A DNA stretch of 64,000 bases from Nitrosospira multiformis (GTDB taxonomy: Bacteria; Pseudomonadota; Gammaproteobacteria; Burkholderiales; Nitrosomonadaceae), in contig NZ_FNKY01000001.1 of the NCBI RefSeq assembly GCF_900103165.1, positions 124,001-188,000 on the forward strand, read 5' to 3'. Shown here piece by piece: positions 15,364 to 23,669 of the stretch (position 1 is the stretch's first letter; each line of letters starts with the position of its first letter). A program made the position numbers and the translations under genes. A model generated the notes under the pieces. The model saw only the letters and a program-made list of their open reading frames with translations. It ran no database searches and was not told the origin of the DNA.

Positions 15364-15642
15364 ATGACATATAATTTATTCATTTCGTTTGATCTGAGCA
15401 GCCCAGATCAGAACTACGACGAGGTAAAGAATAAAATAAAATCCTTGGGAGCCTCGTATCAGTTCCAGCGCGCACTCTTTTACCTGAACACAGCCATTAA
15501 ACCTGCGGACATCTACTCGATGCTTATGTCCATTATGGGATCGACTGACAAACTCGCCGTCATTGATGCCAAAGATGGGCTGGTCAGTACCTGGGATGGG
15601 CCTCCTCTAGATGCTATCAATGATTTGTGGAACCCCACTTAA
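15364..15642 (+). CDS. Small Cas2/SinR-like ferredoxin-fold protein
   Basis: A 92-residue protein with a first strand YNLFISFDL ending in an Asp, a helix (YDEVKNKIKSLG), a strand-turn (QRALFYLNTAI), a helix, and a final strand DKLAVIDA. This matches the small stand-alone family related by fold to Cas2 and annotated SinR-like. No cas1, CRISPR repeat or toxin-antitoxin partner is nearby, so a CRISPR role is unlikely. Start ATG at 15364 with GGAACGAG upstream. Function unknown; fold-level assignment is by eye. Confidence 0.6.
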   Translation: MTYNLFISFDLSSPDQNYDEVKNKIKSLGASYQFQRALFYLNTAIKPADIYSMLMSIMGSTDKLAVIDAKDGLVSTWDGPPLDAINDLWNPT

Positions 15643-15847
15643 ACAGGCTTTATCGACTTTAGCTGGAAAGAAGCCAATGGACCGGTTTAAATACCCGCAC
15701 TGATTCTCTGATGTACTTCAGGCTAGTATCCACTACTCTGAGTTCTGTAAAACTCCTTGAGCAGCGAAGCATGCAATGCAATAAAAGGGACGATAGGGCA
15801 AGTCCTCGTGTCGCCCTGAAAAGGGTGCTACTAACAAGGGAGAGAAC

Positions 15848-15907
15848 ATGGCAAATCAGCGCGCAACTACCAAGGAACCGGAATCTTCACATGGAACGGT
15901 TGAATAA
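15848..15907 (+). CDS. 19-codon ORF with strong ribosome site
   Basis: AGGGAGAG stands 5 nt before the ATG at 15848; the frame encodes MANQRATTKEPESSHGTVE and ends at TAA. A GC-rich stem (GGGC...GCCC near 15796-15816) lies upstream and an intrinsic terminator follows 38 nt after the stop, so a transcript of about 150-250 nt is plausible. It may be a small protein or part of a small RNA. Confidence 0.4.
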   Translation: MANQRATTKEPESSHGTVE

Positions 15908-15944
15908 GCAGTTGAATAAATAATGAGCGGATTTAATCGCTTCC

Positions 15945-15966
15945 AACCCGCTTCGGCGGGTTTTTC
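15945..15966 (+). terminator. Intrinsic terminator 1 of a series
   Basis: CCCGC (15947-15951), TTCG tetraloop, GCGGG (15956-15960), then TTTTTC; flanking AA/TT can extend the stem to 7 bp. A classical intrinsic terminator on the plus strand. Confidence 0.8.
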
Positions 15967-16031
15967 ATTGAGGAACTTTTCGGCGAATAGCTCCTCTTAT
16001 AAGTATGCGCCTTTCCTCCTTTGTGGCGCCT

Positions 16032-16070
16032 GCCCGGCAGCCCTCTCCCTGTATCTCTGCCGGGCTTTTC
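16032..16070 (+). terminator. Intrinsic terminator 2 of a series
   Basis: Perfect 9-bp stem GCCCGGCAG (16032-16040) and CTGCCGGGC (16057-16065) with a 16-nt loop, then TTTTC. Confidence 0.75.
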
Positions 16071-16128
16071 ATTGCTAATTATTAGTTCATCCGTATCATA
16101 GCAAATTGTAACAAACCCGTATTCCTGC

Positions 16129-16186
16129 GGGTGTCACGCCTTGACAGAGTGACACCCCCGGCCCGGAAACTGTGCCGGGTTTTATT
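16129..16186 (+). terminator. Hairpin plus intrinsic terminator 3 of a series
   Basis: A 9-bp perfect hairpin GGGTGTCAC/GTGACACCC (16129-16137, 16149-16157) runs directly into CCCGGC/GCCGGG (16157-16162, 16174-16179) followed by TTTTATT. The two stems share one base. Confidence 0.7.
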
Positions 16187-16287
16187 GTCACAAAAATGCA
16201 ATCTCATTGTGAGATTATTGACTCAGGCGGCTATCCCTATTCTGTAGAAGCCGACTGACATTTATTACCCCCTTGATAGATGTCTTC

Positions 16288-16315
16288 AGCCCGGTGATCC
16301 CTCCACCGGGCTTCT
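16288..16315 (+). terminator. Terminator-like hairpin 4 of a series
   Basis: Perfect 8-bp stem GCCCGGTG (16289-16296) and CACCGGGC (16304-16311), 7-nt loop, followed by TTCTTC, a weak T-tract. Confidence 0.55.
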
Positions 16316-16938
16316 TCATGCCCTCCACATTCGTGAGTGTATTCACCCTCAAGCTATTTTGACTGCCTTGACCGCTGTCCAGCATCGATAGCGGTTCTTT
16401 GCTTTCCGCCAGCCATAGTGTCCCAGGTCGGGAGCAGCGGAAAGCCACCTTGTATGCACTTGGGATTCGAGCACGGAATTGCTTGGGGAATGTTGGTTTC
16501 CGTATGCTGAGCGATGCGTTGAGATCTCTCTTACTCATCTCCCGACTGTTTTCATCGGAAATCTAAAAATCCTGCCCGGTTCTTGGGATCCGTGTCCCTT
16601 TCGGCAAATCGTAGGCGTTTTAGAAATTCAGTCAATTCAGCAGACTCAGCAGATAACTTCTCAAAAATCATGATGTAACCCCAGCAGCCATCAGATGGGG
16701 AATCACTCCTTTCAGAAACGAGAATTTTTGAAAGTGGAGGATGAGACGCGGTTGCTTATGATCCAAAAGGGTGGCAGGGCGGGTAGGCTTACCTAGCTCT
16801 TAACTCTATTCTTTCCTCTCCCGTTATCAAGCCAGCAATCGCTTGCTTTAAAGCCCACTTCTTTTATGTGCGAAGTAGCAATATGGTAGCAATAGGATAA
16901 ATGCTTTGCTCCATACTAATCATAACGCTTTGATTATT
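16316..16938. other. Gene-poor stretch before the tRNA
   Basis: About 620 bp. Short open frames on both strands have no ribosome site or recognisable family. It contains a repeated TGGTAGC/AGTAGCAATA motif near 16866-16890 that resembles the tRNA 3' end (TGGTAGCGAATC at 16939), too short to call an attachment site. Confidence 0.35.
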
Positions 16939-17014
16939 TGGTAGCGAATCCCAGATTCGAACTGGGGACCAACGGATTATGATTCCGCTGCTCTAACCAC
17001 TGAGCTAATTCGCC
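16939..17014 (-). tRNA. tRNA with CAU anticodon (Ile2 or Met)
   Basis: The minus strand folds as a 76-nt tRNA with encoded CCA. The acceptor stem GGCGAAT pairs with ATTCGCT with a G1-U72 wobble; D arm GCTCAGTGGTTAGAGC; anticodon stem GCGGA/TCCGT with loop ATCATAA (anticodon CAU); T arm CCCAG-TTCGAAT-CTGGG. The body, with TTAGCTCAGTGGTTAGAGCAG, looks more like the tRNA-Ile2 whose C34 is modified to lysidine than like elongator Met, but this needs a covariance-model call. Confidence 0.9.
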
Positions 17015-17241
17015 ACGTGTAAGACCATCCAAGGGGTTGGCATTGTGCCTTCAGAGACCTACTCTGTCAAGATTTACAAGGGTTTGCATGAGCTTTACAT
17101 AAGACTTCAGGAAGCCCGGAAAGGTTCTAAATGACTGATTCTAGCTAACCTGTAGATTTAAACCGGCATAAAGAGTCCGTCATTTCTGTTGAATCAAATT
17201 GGGAAAGTGACATACCTTAGCCGGCGTCTTAAAACCGGCTG

Positions 17242-17247
17242 TATAAT
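17242..17247 (+). promoter_or_regulatory. -10 box placed for a leaderless transcript
   Basis: Consensus TATAAT ends 6 nt before the ATG at 17254, where transcription would be expected to start. No good -35 is seen, and a GC-rich inverted repeat (AGCCGG...CCGGCT, 17219-17240) overlaps that place. No Shine-Dalgarno precedes the gene. Confidence 0.4.
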
Positions 17248-17253
17248 GCCCTC

Positions 17254-18423
17254 ATGAAATTCGATGTCGTGATTGTTGGCGGCGGACTGGTTGGGGCAAG
17301 CTTGGCGCTTGCACTCAAGGATAGCGGTCTCAAAATCGCATTGGTGGAGTCGCGTCTGCCAACTCCTCTTCCCGCTGACGACAGCTGGGACAGCAGAGTT
17401 TATGCAATCAGTCCTGGGAGCGCCAAATTTCTGCAAGCCTTTGGCGTGTGGCAAGCGCTCGACGAGGATCGGATTACGCCGGTTTATAAAATGGCGGTAT
17501 TCGGCGATGATAGCGCCGCACGCCTTGATTTCAGCGCCTACGATATCGGATTGACGGAACTGGCTTTCATTGTGGAAAATCGCCAGCTCCAGACCGCTGT
17601 GTGGAATGCGCTTAAGCGCCAGAAAAAACATGTCAAGATATTCTGCCCCGCAGAGTGTGCTTCGATAACCTGGAACGAGTCTCACGCCGATTTACATCTG
17701 GCGGATGGCAATGTCCTGCAAGCGGCATTGATTGTGGGTGCGGATGGCCTGAATTCCTGGGTGCGGGAACAGGCGGAGATCGGGGTCGTGCGGCATTCCT
17801 ATCAACAGATAGGGGTAGTGGCCAATTTCAACGCGGAACAAAACCACCGTAATGTCGCTCACCAATGGTTCCGGCGGGATGGCGTGCTGGCACTACTGCC
17901 ATTGCCGGAGACGCTGGTATCCATGGTATGGTCGGCAAATGAGGAGCGGGCTCGCGCGTTGCTCGATTTATCCGAAACGGAATTGTGTCACCAGGTTACC
18001 CAGGCTTCCTGCCGTGCATTAGGTGAGCTGCAGCTTGTTACGCGGCCCGCCGCTTTTCCGCTGAATTTCGTGCACGTAAAGAAACTGGTACAGCCGCGTC
18101 TTGCCCTCATCGGCGATGCCGCCCACGGCATCCATCCTCTTGCCGGGCAAGGTGTTAATCTGGGGTTGCGTGATGCGCGCGAACTGGCCGCAACGATCAT
18201 TGCACGCGGGCTGGAATCAGATTGCGGCGATTATTTGCTGCTGCGCCGCTATGAGCGTGCACGCAAGGAAGACATTCTGGCAATGGAACTTGCCACCGAT
18301 GGACTGCAGAAATTATTCAACAACACTAACCCGACGCTGGTTCGTTGGCGTAACCTGGGACTGGAAATCACCAATCGCTTACCCCTGCTGAAAGACCGAT
18401 TGATACAGCATGCGTTGAGTTGA
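17254..18423 (+). CDS. UbiH/UbiF/VisC/COQ6-family FAD hydroxylase
   Basis: A 389-residue flavoprotein monooxygenase. It has the N-terminal dinucleotide motif VVIVGGGLVGASLALALKDS, the middle DG motif (LIVGADGLNSWVRE) and the GD motif with the family ending GDAAHGIHPLAGQGVNLGLRD. Members hydroxylate the aromatic ring during ubiquinone synthesis; which ring position this one handles cannot be told from sequence. The next gene, dsbC, starts 81 bp downstream on the same strand. A -10 box just upstream could yield a leaderless mRNA. Confidence 0.88.
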   Translation: MKFDVVIVGGGLVGASLALALKDSGLKIALVESRLPTPLPADDSWDSRVYAISPGSAKFLQAFGVWQALDEDRITPVYKMAVFGDDSAARLDFSAYDIGLTELAFIVENRQLQTAVWNALKRQKKHVKIFCPAECASITWNESHADLHLADGNVLQAALIVGADGLNSWVREQAEIGVVRHSYQQIGVVANFNAEQNHRNVAHQWFRRDGVLALLPLPETLVSMVWSANEERARALLDLSETELCHQVTQASCRALGELQLVTRPAAFPLNFVHVKKLVQPRLALIGDAAHGIHPLAGQGVNLGLRDARELAATIIARGLESDCGDYLLLRRYERARKEDILAMELATDGLQKLFNNTNPTLVRWRNLGLEITNRLPLLKDRLIQHALS

Positions 18424-18504
18424 AGCTGATCCAGCAAGTCGGAAATTTGACAACAAGCACGGCGAGACGCCGCGATATTTACTTGAACTGGAGTGACCCA
18501 CATC

Positions 18505-19221
18505 ATGCGCTTGAAGCTCACTTTTCCCGCCTTATTGCTATGCATCCTTTCTGGCGCGGCTCTGGCCGATGAAGCCACCGTAAAAAAGGAGGTTGGGACA
18601 CATTTTCCCGGTGAGAAAATTGAAAGCGTTAAAAAAACCCCCTATTTCGGATTATATGAAGTTGTGGTTGGGGGTGAAATACTCTATACCGACGAAAAAG
18701 CGACCTACTTCTTTTTTGGTCATGTGGTTGATCCCCAAACCAGGCAGAGTCTGACCAGCGAACGCTTGCAGCAGATAAAGGATGCCCGGCGGATAAGTAT
18801 TGATTCCCTCCCGCTCGATCATGCGATTAAAACGGTCAAGGGCAACGGAAAACGCAGACTGGCAGTTTTTTCCGATCCGAATTGCCCTTATTGCAAGCGT
18901 TTGGAAAAGGAATTGACCAAGATCACCGATGTGACCATTTATACCCTGCTCTACCCCATACTTAATGGTTCATTACCCACTGCCACTTCGATATGGTGTT
19001 CCACTAACCGCCTCAAGGCATGGGATGACTTCATGCTGAGAGATATCGCTCCAACCGGAAAAAATTGTGAAACGCCCCTTGAGACACTTGTTCAAGCGGG
19101 TAAGAAAAACGGTATCAATGGTACCCCGACGTTGATCTTTGCCGATGGCTCGATCATACCCGGAATGATAACTGCTGATACGATAGAAAAGAAATTAAGC
19201 GGGGGAGCCGCCGCAAAATAA
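18505..19221 (+). CDS. dsbC: Thiol:disulfide interchange protein DsbC
   Basis: A 238-residue periplasmic disulfide isomerase: signal peptide (1-21, ending ALA), N-terminal dimerisation domain, and thioredoxin fold with C127-P-Y-C130 and a cis-proline (NGTPTLIF). A second cysteine pair (WCSTN..., GKNCET) corresponds to the structural disulfide of DsbC. Start at 18505, 12 nt after CTGGAG; an in-frame GTG at 18493 is adjacent to that site and less likely. It probably helps fold multi-cysteine and haem c proteins, together with DsbA at 28748. Confidence 0.9.
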   Translation: MRLKLTFPALLLCILSGAALADEATVKKEVGTHFPGEKIESVKKTPYFGLYEVVVGGEILYTDEKATYFFFGHVVDPQTRQSLTSERLQQIKDARRISIDSLPLDHAIKTVKGNGKRRLAVFSDPNCPYCKRLEKELTKITDVTIYTLLYPILNGSLPTATSIWCSTNRLKAWDDFMLRDIAPTGKNCETPLETLVQAGKKNGINGTPTLIFADGSIIPGMITADTIEKKLSGGAAAK

Positions 19222-19288
19222 CAAATGTACTGGCTTGCGGACAACCCCTGTGGAGAGGTCAACACATTTTTACCCGGATAATCCGAGT

Positions 19289-20479
19289 TTAACGTGTCTG
19301 GACTTGCGGGACATAACCGGTGGGCATTAATACCCACATTCTGCCGCTCTGTCTCATCTTCCCCGCCTGATCTCCGGCCTCCGGACCAAAGCCCCAGAAG
19401 AAATCGGCACGTACGTTTCCCTTGATGGCGCCACCCGTGTCCTGCGCCACCATCAACCGATGAAGCTGTTTGTCGGTATTTGGCCAGGTCGTGGCAAGAA
19501 ACACCGGCGCTCCCTGGGGTACTGCGCGAGGATCGATGGCGAGACTCCTGCCCGCGGTCAGGGGTACGCCGAGCGAACCCAAGGGTCCCGGCACCCCCGC
19601 AGGTAGTTCCCGGAAAAAAACAAAGCTCGAATTCTGATATAACAACTCATTCAATCTGGCCGGATTTTTCTGGCCCCATGCCTTGATCCCCTGCATGGAA
19701 GCTTTTTCCAGGGGCAATTCCCCGCGCTCCACCAGCAACCGTCCAACGGATTTGTAGGGATGACCATTTTGATCGGAATAACCAACACGCACGATCTCGC
19801 CATTCTCAAGCGCAACCCGGCCCGAGCCCTGAATCTGCAGGAAGAATAAATCAATCGCATCATCCACCCACAAAAGCTCCTTTCCCTGCAATGACGCCGG
19901 GTTTCTCTCTATTTCGGCGCGGCTGTAATACGGTACCACCTTACGTCCTTGCAAACGTCCGCGCAACCGCATATTCTTGAGCTCGGGATAAACCTCGCCT
20001 AAATCAATCACGAGAAGCTCATCGGGCGTGGTATAAAGTGGAAAACGGTAACGCTTCGACTGCTTGCGACTGCCTTTCAACAAGGGTTCATAATAGCCGG
20101 TGATCAAGCCGTCACCGCTGCCATCGGCATTCAATACCTGGTGTGGCACAAAACGGCTCTCGAAGAATTGCCGTAGCGCGGCGCTATCCTGCCCCCGCAT
20201 GGTATCAGCCTGAGAGCAGGTTTCCTGCCATAGCGGCTGATTTTTCAGGACGGCGCAGCTTCGAAGGAATGCATCCAATGCGGGTAGAATATCGTCATCC
20301 GTCCAGCCCGTCAGCGCATTCCAGTCAGTGGGTTTGAGCACGGTCATGGGAAGCGAGGCCGGCGGAACCGTGAACGCTGCTGGTTTTTCCGGAACAACGG
20401 GAACGCTCGTGCGCATGGTCGTACAGGCATTGAGTAGCAGCAACGAAGCGATGACAAGAAAACTTAATTGGTTTTTCAT
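19289..20479 (-). CDS. mltA: Membrane-bound lytic murein transglycosylase A
   Basis: A 396-residue lipoprotein (LLLLNAC19 lipobox) with the MltA barrel and the 3D domain; the active-site region VAQDTGGAIKGNVRADFFWG is complete. It cleaves peptidoglycan between MurNAc and GlcNAc at the outer membrane, releasing anhydro-muropeptides. Transcribed leftward, converging with dsbC and divergent from a micro-gene at 20518. Confidence 0.92.
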   Translation of the reverse strand: MKNQLSFLVIASLLLLNACTTMRTSVPVVPEKPAAFTVPPASLPMTVLKPTDWNALTGWTDDDILPALDAFLRSCAVLKNQPLWQETCSQADTMRGQDSAALRQFFESRFVPHQVLNADGSGDGLITGYYEPLLKGSRKQSKRYRFPLYTTPDELLVIDLGEVYPELKNMRLRGRLQGRKVVPYYSRAEIERNPASLQGKELLWVDDAIDLFFLQIQGSGRVALENGEIVRVGYSDQNGHPYKSVGRLLVERGELPLEKASMQGIKAWGQKNPARLNELLYQNSSFVFFRELPAGVPGPLGSLGVPLTAGRSLAIDPRAVPQGAPVFLATTWPNTDKQLHRLMVAQDTGGAIKGNVRADFFWGFGPEAGDQAGKMRQSGRMWVLMPTGYVPQVQTR

Positions 20480-20517
20480 TGAATTTTAGTTAAAGTTGCA
20501 TTTAACGAATATACATC

Positions 20518-20643
20518 ATGCCGGACCCTATGTGGATACTACTACTAGAAGCGGGCGTAGCGTTATCGCTACTGATTCTCATCGTCTGGTGGACCCGGCC
20601 GCGAAAAAAAGATGACGAAAAAAAAGACGATGAATCCAACTGA
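20518..20643 (+). CDS. 41-residue membrane micro-protein
   Basis: ATG at 20518 opens 41 codons ending at TGA 20641-20643. The product has one transmembrane helix (WILLLEAGVALSLLILIVWW, residues 6-25), then TRPRKKDDEKKDDESN, a charged cytosolic tail. The ribosome site is weak (TAACGA). Coding-like composition and the positive-inside flank (RPRKK) argue for a real protein. Function unknown; it sits between mltA and gdhA. Confidence 0.5.
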   Translation: MPDPMWILLLEAGVALSLLILIVWWTRPRKKDDEKKDDESN

Positions 20644-20739
20644 TGCGGCAGCGAACGCGGTACGATTCGACAAGTCATTTGGCAGAATACGCATCTTGAT
20701 AGAATGGTTTTGTACAAAGGGACAAAAGGGGAGATCACA

Positions 20740-22083
20740 ATGAAATACCAAAGCTTTCAAGAATTCTGCGCCTACATAGCCGAGCACAATCCCGGTCAAC
20801 CCGAATATCTGCAAGCGGTTGCCGAGGTCATGGAGAGCCTCTGGCCCTTTATCACCGAGCACCCTCGTTATGCCGAACACGGTCTTCTGGATCGCCTAAT
20901 CGAGCCGGAGCGAATAATCATTTTCCGGGTTGCCTGGGTAAATGATCACGGAGAGGTGAATGTCAACCGCGGTTACAGAATACAGCACAGTTCCTCCATT
21001 GGCCCTTACAAGGGAGGCACGCGCTTTCATCCCTCGGTAAATCTCTCCATCCTCAAATTTCTGGCGTTCGAACAGACTTTCAAGAACGCGCTGACCACGC
21101 TGCCGATGGGTGGCGGCAAGGGGGGTTCCAATTTTGACCCCAAAGGTCGAAGCCCGGGCGAGATCATGCGTTTCTGTCAGGCTTATATGACCGAATTGTT
21201 TCGTCATATCGGCTCCGACACGGATGTGCCGGCCGGCGATATCGGGGTTGGCGGGCGGGAAGTTGGCTTCATGGCAGGCATGATGAAAAAGCTGTCCAAC
21301 CGCGCCGACTGTGTTTTTACGGGCAAGGGTCTAAGTTTCGGCGGATCTCTGATACGCCCGGAAGCCACCGGTTACGGCACCGTATATTTTGCTGAAGAAA
21401 TGCTCAAGCAATCCGGCCGCTCGCTTGACGGTTTACGGGTTTCCGTCTCGGGCTCGGGGAACGTCGCACAATATGCCGTGGAGAAAGCAATGGCGCTCGG
21501 CGCCAAAGTAATCACTGTATCCGACTCCAGCGGCACCGTGGTTGATGAAGAAGGTTTCACCCCTGAAAAGCTAAGTGAGCTGATGGCATGCAAAAATCTT
21601 CGCTATGATCGAATCAGCAGTTACGCCGAATGCGCGAAAGCCAAATTTATTCCTGGCGTGCGCCCGTGGCATGTGCCGGTGGACGTCGCTTTGCCATGCG
21701 CCACACAGAATGAACTGAATGAGGAAGATGCTGCGGCTCTGATCAAGAATGGCGTAATCTGCGTCGCCGAGGGCGCCAATATGCCCTCCACGGCGGAGGC
21801 TGTGAAACACTTTGAGCACAATAAGGTGCTATTCGCCCCCGGTAAGGCCAGTAATGCGGGCGGAGTGGCGACCTCCGGCCTGGAAATGAGCCAGAATGCG
21901 ATGCGTCTTTCCTGGCCGCGCGAAGAGGTGGATGCCCGATTGCTCGAAATCATGCAGGCCATTCACCGATCCTGTCTGAAATATGGTCAGCGCAAAGATG
22001 GAAGTATCAGTTATGTGGATGGCGCCAATGTGGCTGGCTTCGTCAAAGTGGCCGACGCGATGATCGGTCAGGGAGTGGTCTAA
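20740..22083 (+). CDS. gdhA: NADP-type glutamate dehydrogenase
   Basis: A 447-residue hexameric-type glutamate dehydrogenase, the same length as the E. coli enzyme. The substrate region GPYKGGTRFHPSV and PMGGGK127GG hold the catalytic lysine; the nucleotide fold reads VSVSGSGNVAQYA. It makes glutamate from 2-oxoglutarate and ammonium, the direct assimilation route suited to an ammonia oxidiser living at high NH4+. Start at 20740 from GGGGAG 8 nt upstream; the frame extends 12 codons earlier without a site. Confidence 0.95.
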   Translation: MKYQSFQEFCAYIAEHNPGQPEYLQAVAEVMESLWPFITEHPRYAEHGLLDRLIEPERIIIFRVAWVNDHGEVNVNRGYRIQHSSSIGPYKGGTRFHPSVNLSILKFLAFEQTFKNALTTLPMGGGKGGSNFDPKGRSPGEIMRFCQAYMTELFRHIGSDTDVPAGDIGVGGREVGFMAGMMKKLSNRADCVFTGKGLSFGGSLIRPEATGYGTVYFAEEMLKQSGRSLDGLRVSVSGSGNVAQYAVEKAMALGAKVITVSDSSGTVVDEEGFTPEKLSELMACKNLRYDRISSYAECAKAKFIPGVRPWHVPVDVALPCATQNELNEEDAAALIKNGVICVAEGANMPSTAEAVKHFEHNKVLFAPGKASNAGGVATSGLEMSQNAMRLSWPREEVDARLLEIMQAIHRSCLKYGQRKDGSISYVDGANVAGFVKVADAMIGQGVV

Positions 22084-22196
22084 GAAACCTCTACCAGCTC
22101 TCCATGGAGTAGATACTGACAGAATCCTTCAATCGGCCGATCGGTGAAAAGCCGCTGTACCATCCACACTGGGGGATGCCTGGCTTCACGGAAGCT

Positions 22197-23561
22197 TTAC
22201 CGTATCCAGACCGTTTTAATATTAGCAAACTCTCGAATGCCATGGTACGACAGTTCCCTGCCAAAACCGGAAGCCTTCGTTCCACCAAAGGGTAGGCGCG
22301 GATCGGATCGAACCATGCCATTGATAAAGGTGCAACCGGCCTGAATTTGCCGCGCGATTTTCTCCGCATATTCGGTATCACGGCTCCAGACGCTGGAACC
22401 AAGACCGAAACGGGTATCGTTGGCAATGTGAACGGCCTCTTCTTCATCAGCGGCGCGTATCACCGCAGCCACCGGCCCAAACAATTCTTCGTGATACGCC
22501 CGGGTTTTCGCCGTTACCCCTTCCAGTATCGATGGCGGGTAGAATGCCCCCTCTCCCGATATCGGCTCGCATCCGAGAACCGCATGTGCACCTTGCGCGA
22601 TCGAATCGGTTACCTGCTCATGCAGCGCCTGCCGCAAATCAAGCCGCGCCATTGGACCCATTTGGGTTGCTTCGTCCAGTGGATCACCCATTCTCAAGTC
22701 TTCCGTTTTCTTGATGAACAGCGATAAAAACTCGTCAGCGATTTCCGCAACGGGAATAATGCGCTTGGCTGCAATGCACGATTGACCGCAGTTCTGAAAG
22801 CGCGACCTGACCGCAATACTGGCGGCCTGTTCCAGATCCGCATCCTTCAATATAATGAACGCATCCGATCCGCCCAGCTCCAATACACATTTCTTCAAAT
22901 GCTGGCCCGCATGCGAGGCAACTGCACGCCCGGCAGCCTCCGAACCTGTGAGTGTCACCGCATGAACGTAATGGCTGGCGACGACTTCAGCCACATCGGC
23001 GGACTCGATCATGAGCGCGGCAAAGAGGTGGGGAGAAAATCCCGCGTCAAGAAACAATTGCTCCAGCGCCAATGCGCATTGCGGTACGTTGGAGGCGTGT
23101 TTCAGGACACAGGCGTTACCCGCCATCAGCGCGGGCGCCGCAAAGCGGATGACCTGAAAGAACGGGAAGTTCCAGGGCATCACGCCCAGGACGACGCCGA
23201 TTGGATCATAAGAAACATAACTCTTGCCCGCATCCGTCCGGACTATCTCGGCTTGCATGAAATGTTCGGCATGCACTGCATAATAATCACAGGCAAGCGC
23301 ACATTTTTCCACTTCCGCGCGACCCTCACGCAGCGGCTTCCCCATTTCGACCGCCATCAGCCCGGCATATTCGTTAACCCGCTCGTGTAGCAGCATGGCG
23401 GCGCGGTTCATATGCTCCGCCCGTTCAGCAAATGTGGTGTGCAATGAGCGTTGCTGAGCGTTGTACGCCTGCTCCAGAATTGACGCGAGATGATGGCTAT
23501 CCCAGCTGGTATAAGTTTTCAAGGTTTTATTGGTCGCGGGGTTCAGGCTGATATACGGCAT
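22197..23561 (-). CDS. NAD(P)-dependent succinate-semialdehyde dehydrogenase
   Basis: A 454-residue aldehyde dehydrogenase. Catalytic blocks: GVMPWN131FPFFQ, E228 in LELGGSDAFI, C262 in NCGQSC, and the ending PFGGTKASGFGRE. Length and GVMPWNFP/NCGQSC sequence match the Sad (YneI)-type succinate-semialdehyde dehydrogenases. It oxidises succinate semialdehyde to succinate, and could help close a tricarboxylic acid route with gdhA, whose gene converges on it 113 bp away. Substrate assignment is by similarity only. Confidence 0.85.
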   Translation of the reverse strand: MPYISLNPATNKTLKTYTSWDSHHLASILEQAYNAQQRSLHTTFAERAEHMNRAAMLLHERVNEYAGLMAVEMGKPLREGRAEVEKCALACDYYAVHAEHFMQAEIVRTDAGKSYVSYDPIGVVLGVMPWNFPFFQVIRFAAPALMAGNACVLKHASNVPQCALALEQLFLDAGFSPHLFAALMIESADVAEVVASHYVHAVTLTGSEAAGRAVASHAGQHLKKCVLELGGSDAFIILKDADLEQAASIAVRSRFQNCGQSCIAAKRIIPVAEIADEFLSLFIKKTEDLRMGDPLDEATQMGPMARLDLRQALHEQVTDSIAQGAHAVLGCEPISGEGAFYPPSILEGVTAKTRAYHEELFGPVAAVIRAADEEEAVHIANDTRFGLGSSVWSRDTEYAEKIARQIQAGCTFINGMVRSDPRLPFGGTKASGFGRELSYHGIREFANIKTVWIR

Positions 23562-23669
23562 GATGTGCTATTCTTTAAAGTGTCAAAGTTAAAGGATGGT
23601 CAGCGGCCAAAATTCCAGCCGCTTTCCGTTCGATTTTTCATTCCGGATATTTATTATATATAGCAGGTT

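Noticed and set aside
15364-15642. CRISPR-Cas locus suggested by a Cas2-like protein
   Set aside because: No repeat-spacer array and no cas1 or effector gene in the window.
16866-17014. Phage attachment site at the tRNA 3' end
   Set aside because: The only similar motif nearby is about 7-9 bp and no integrase gene is present.
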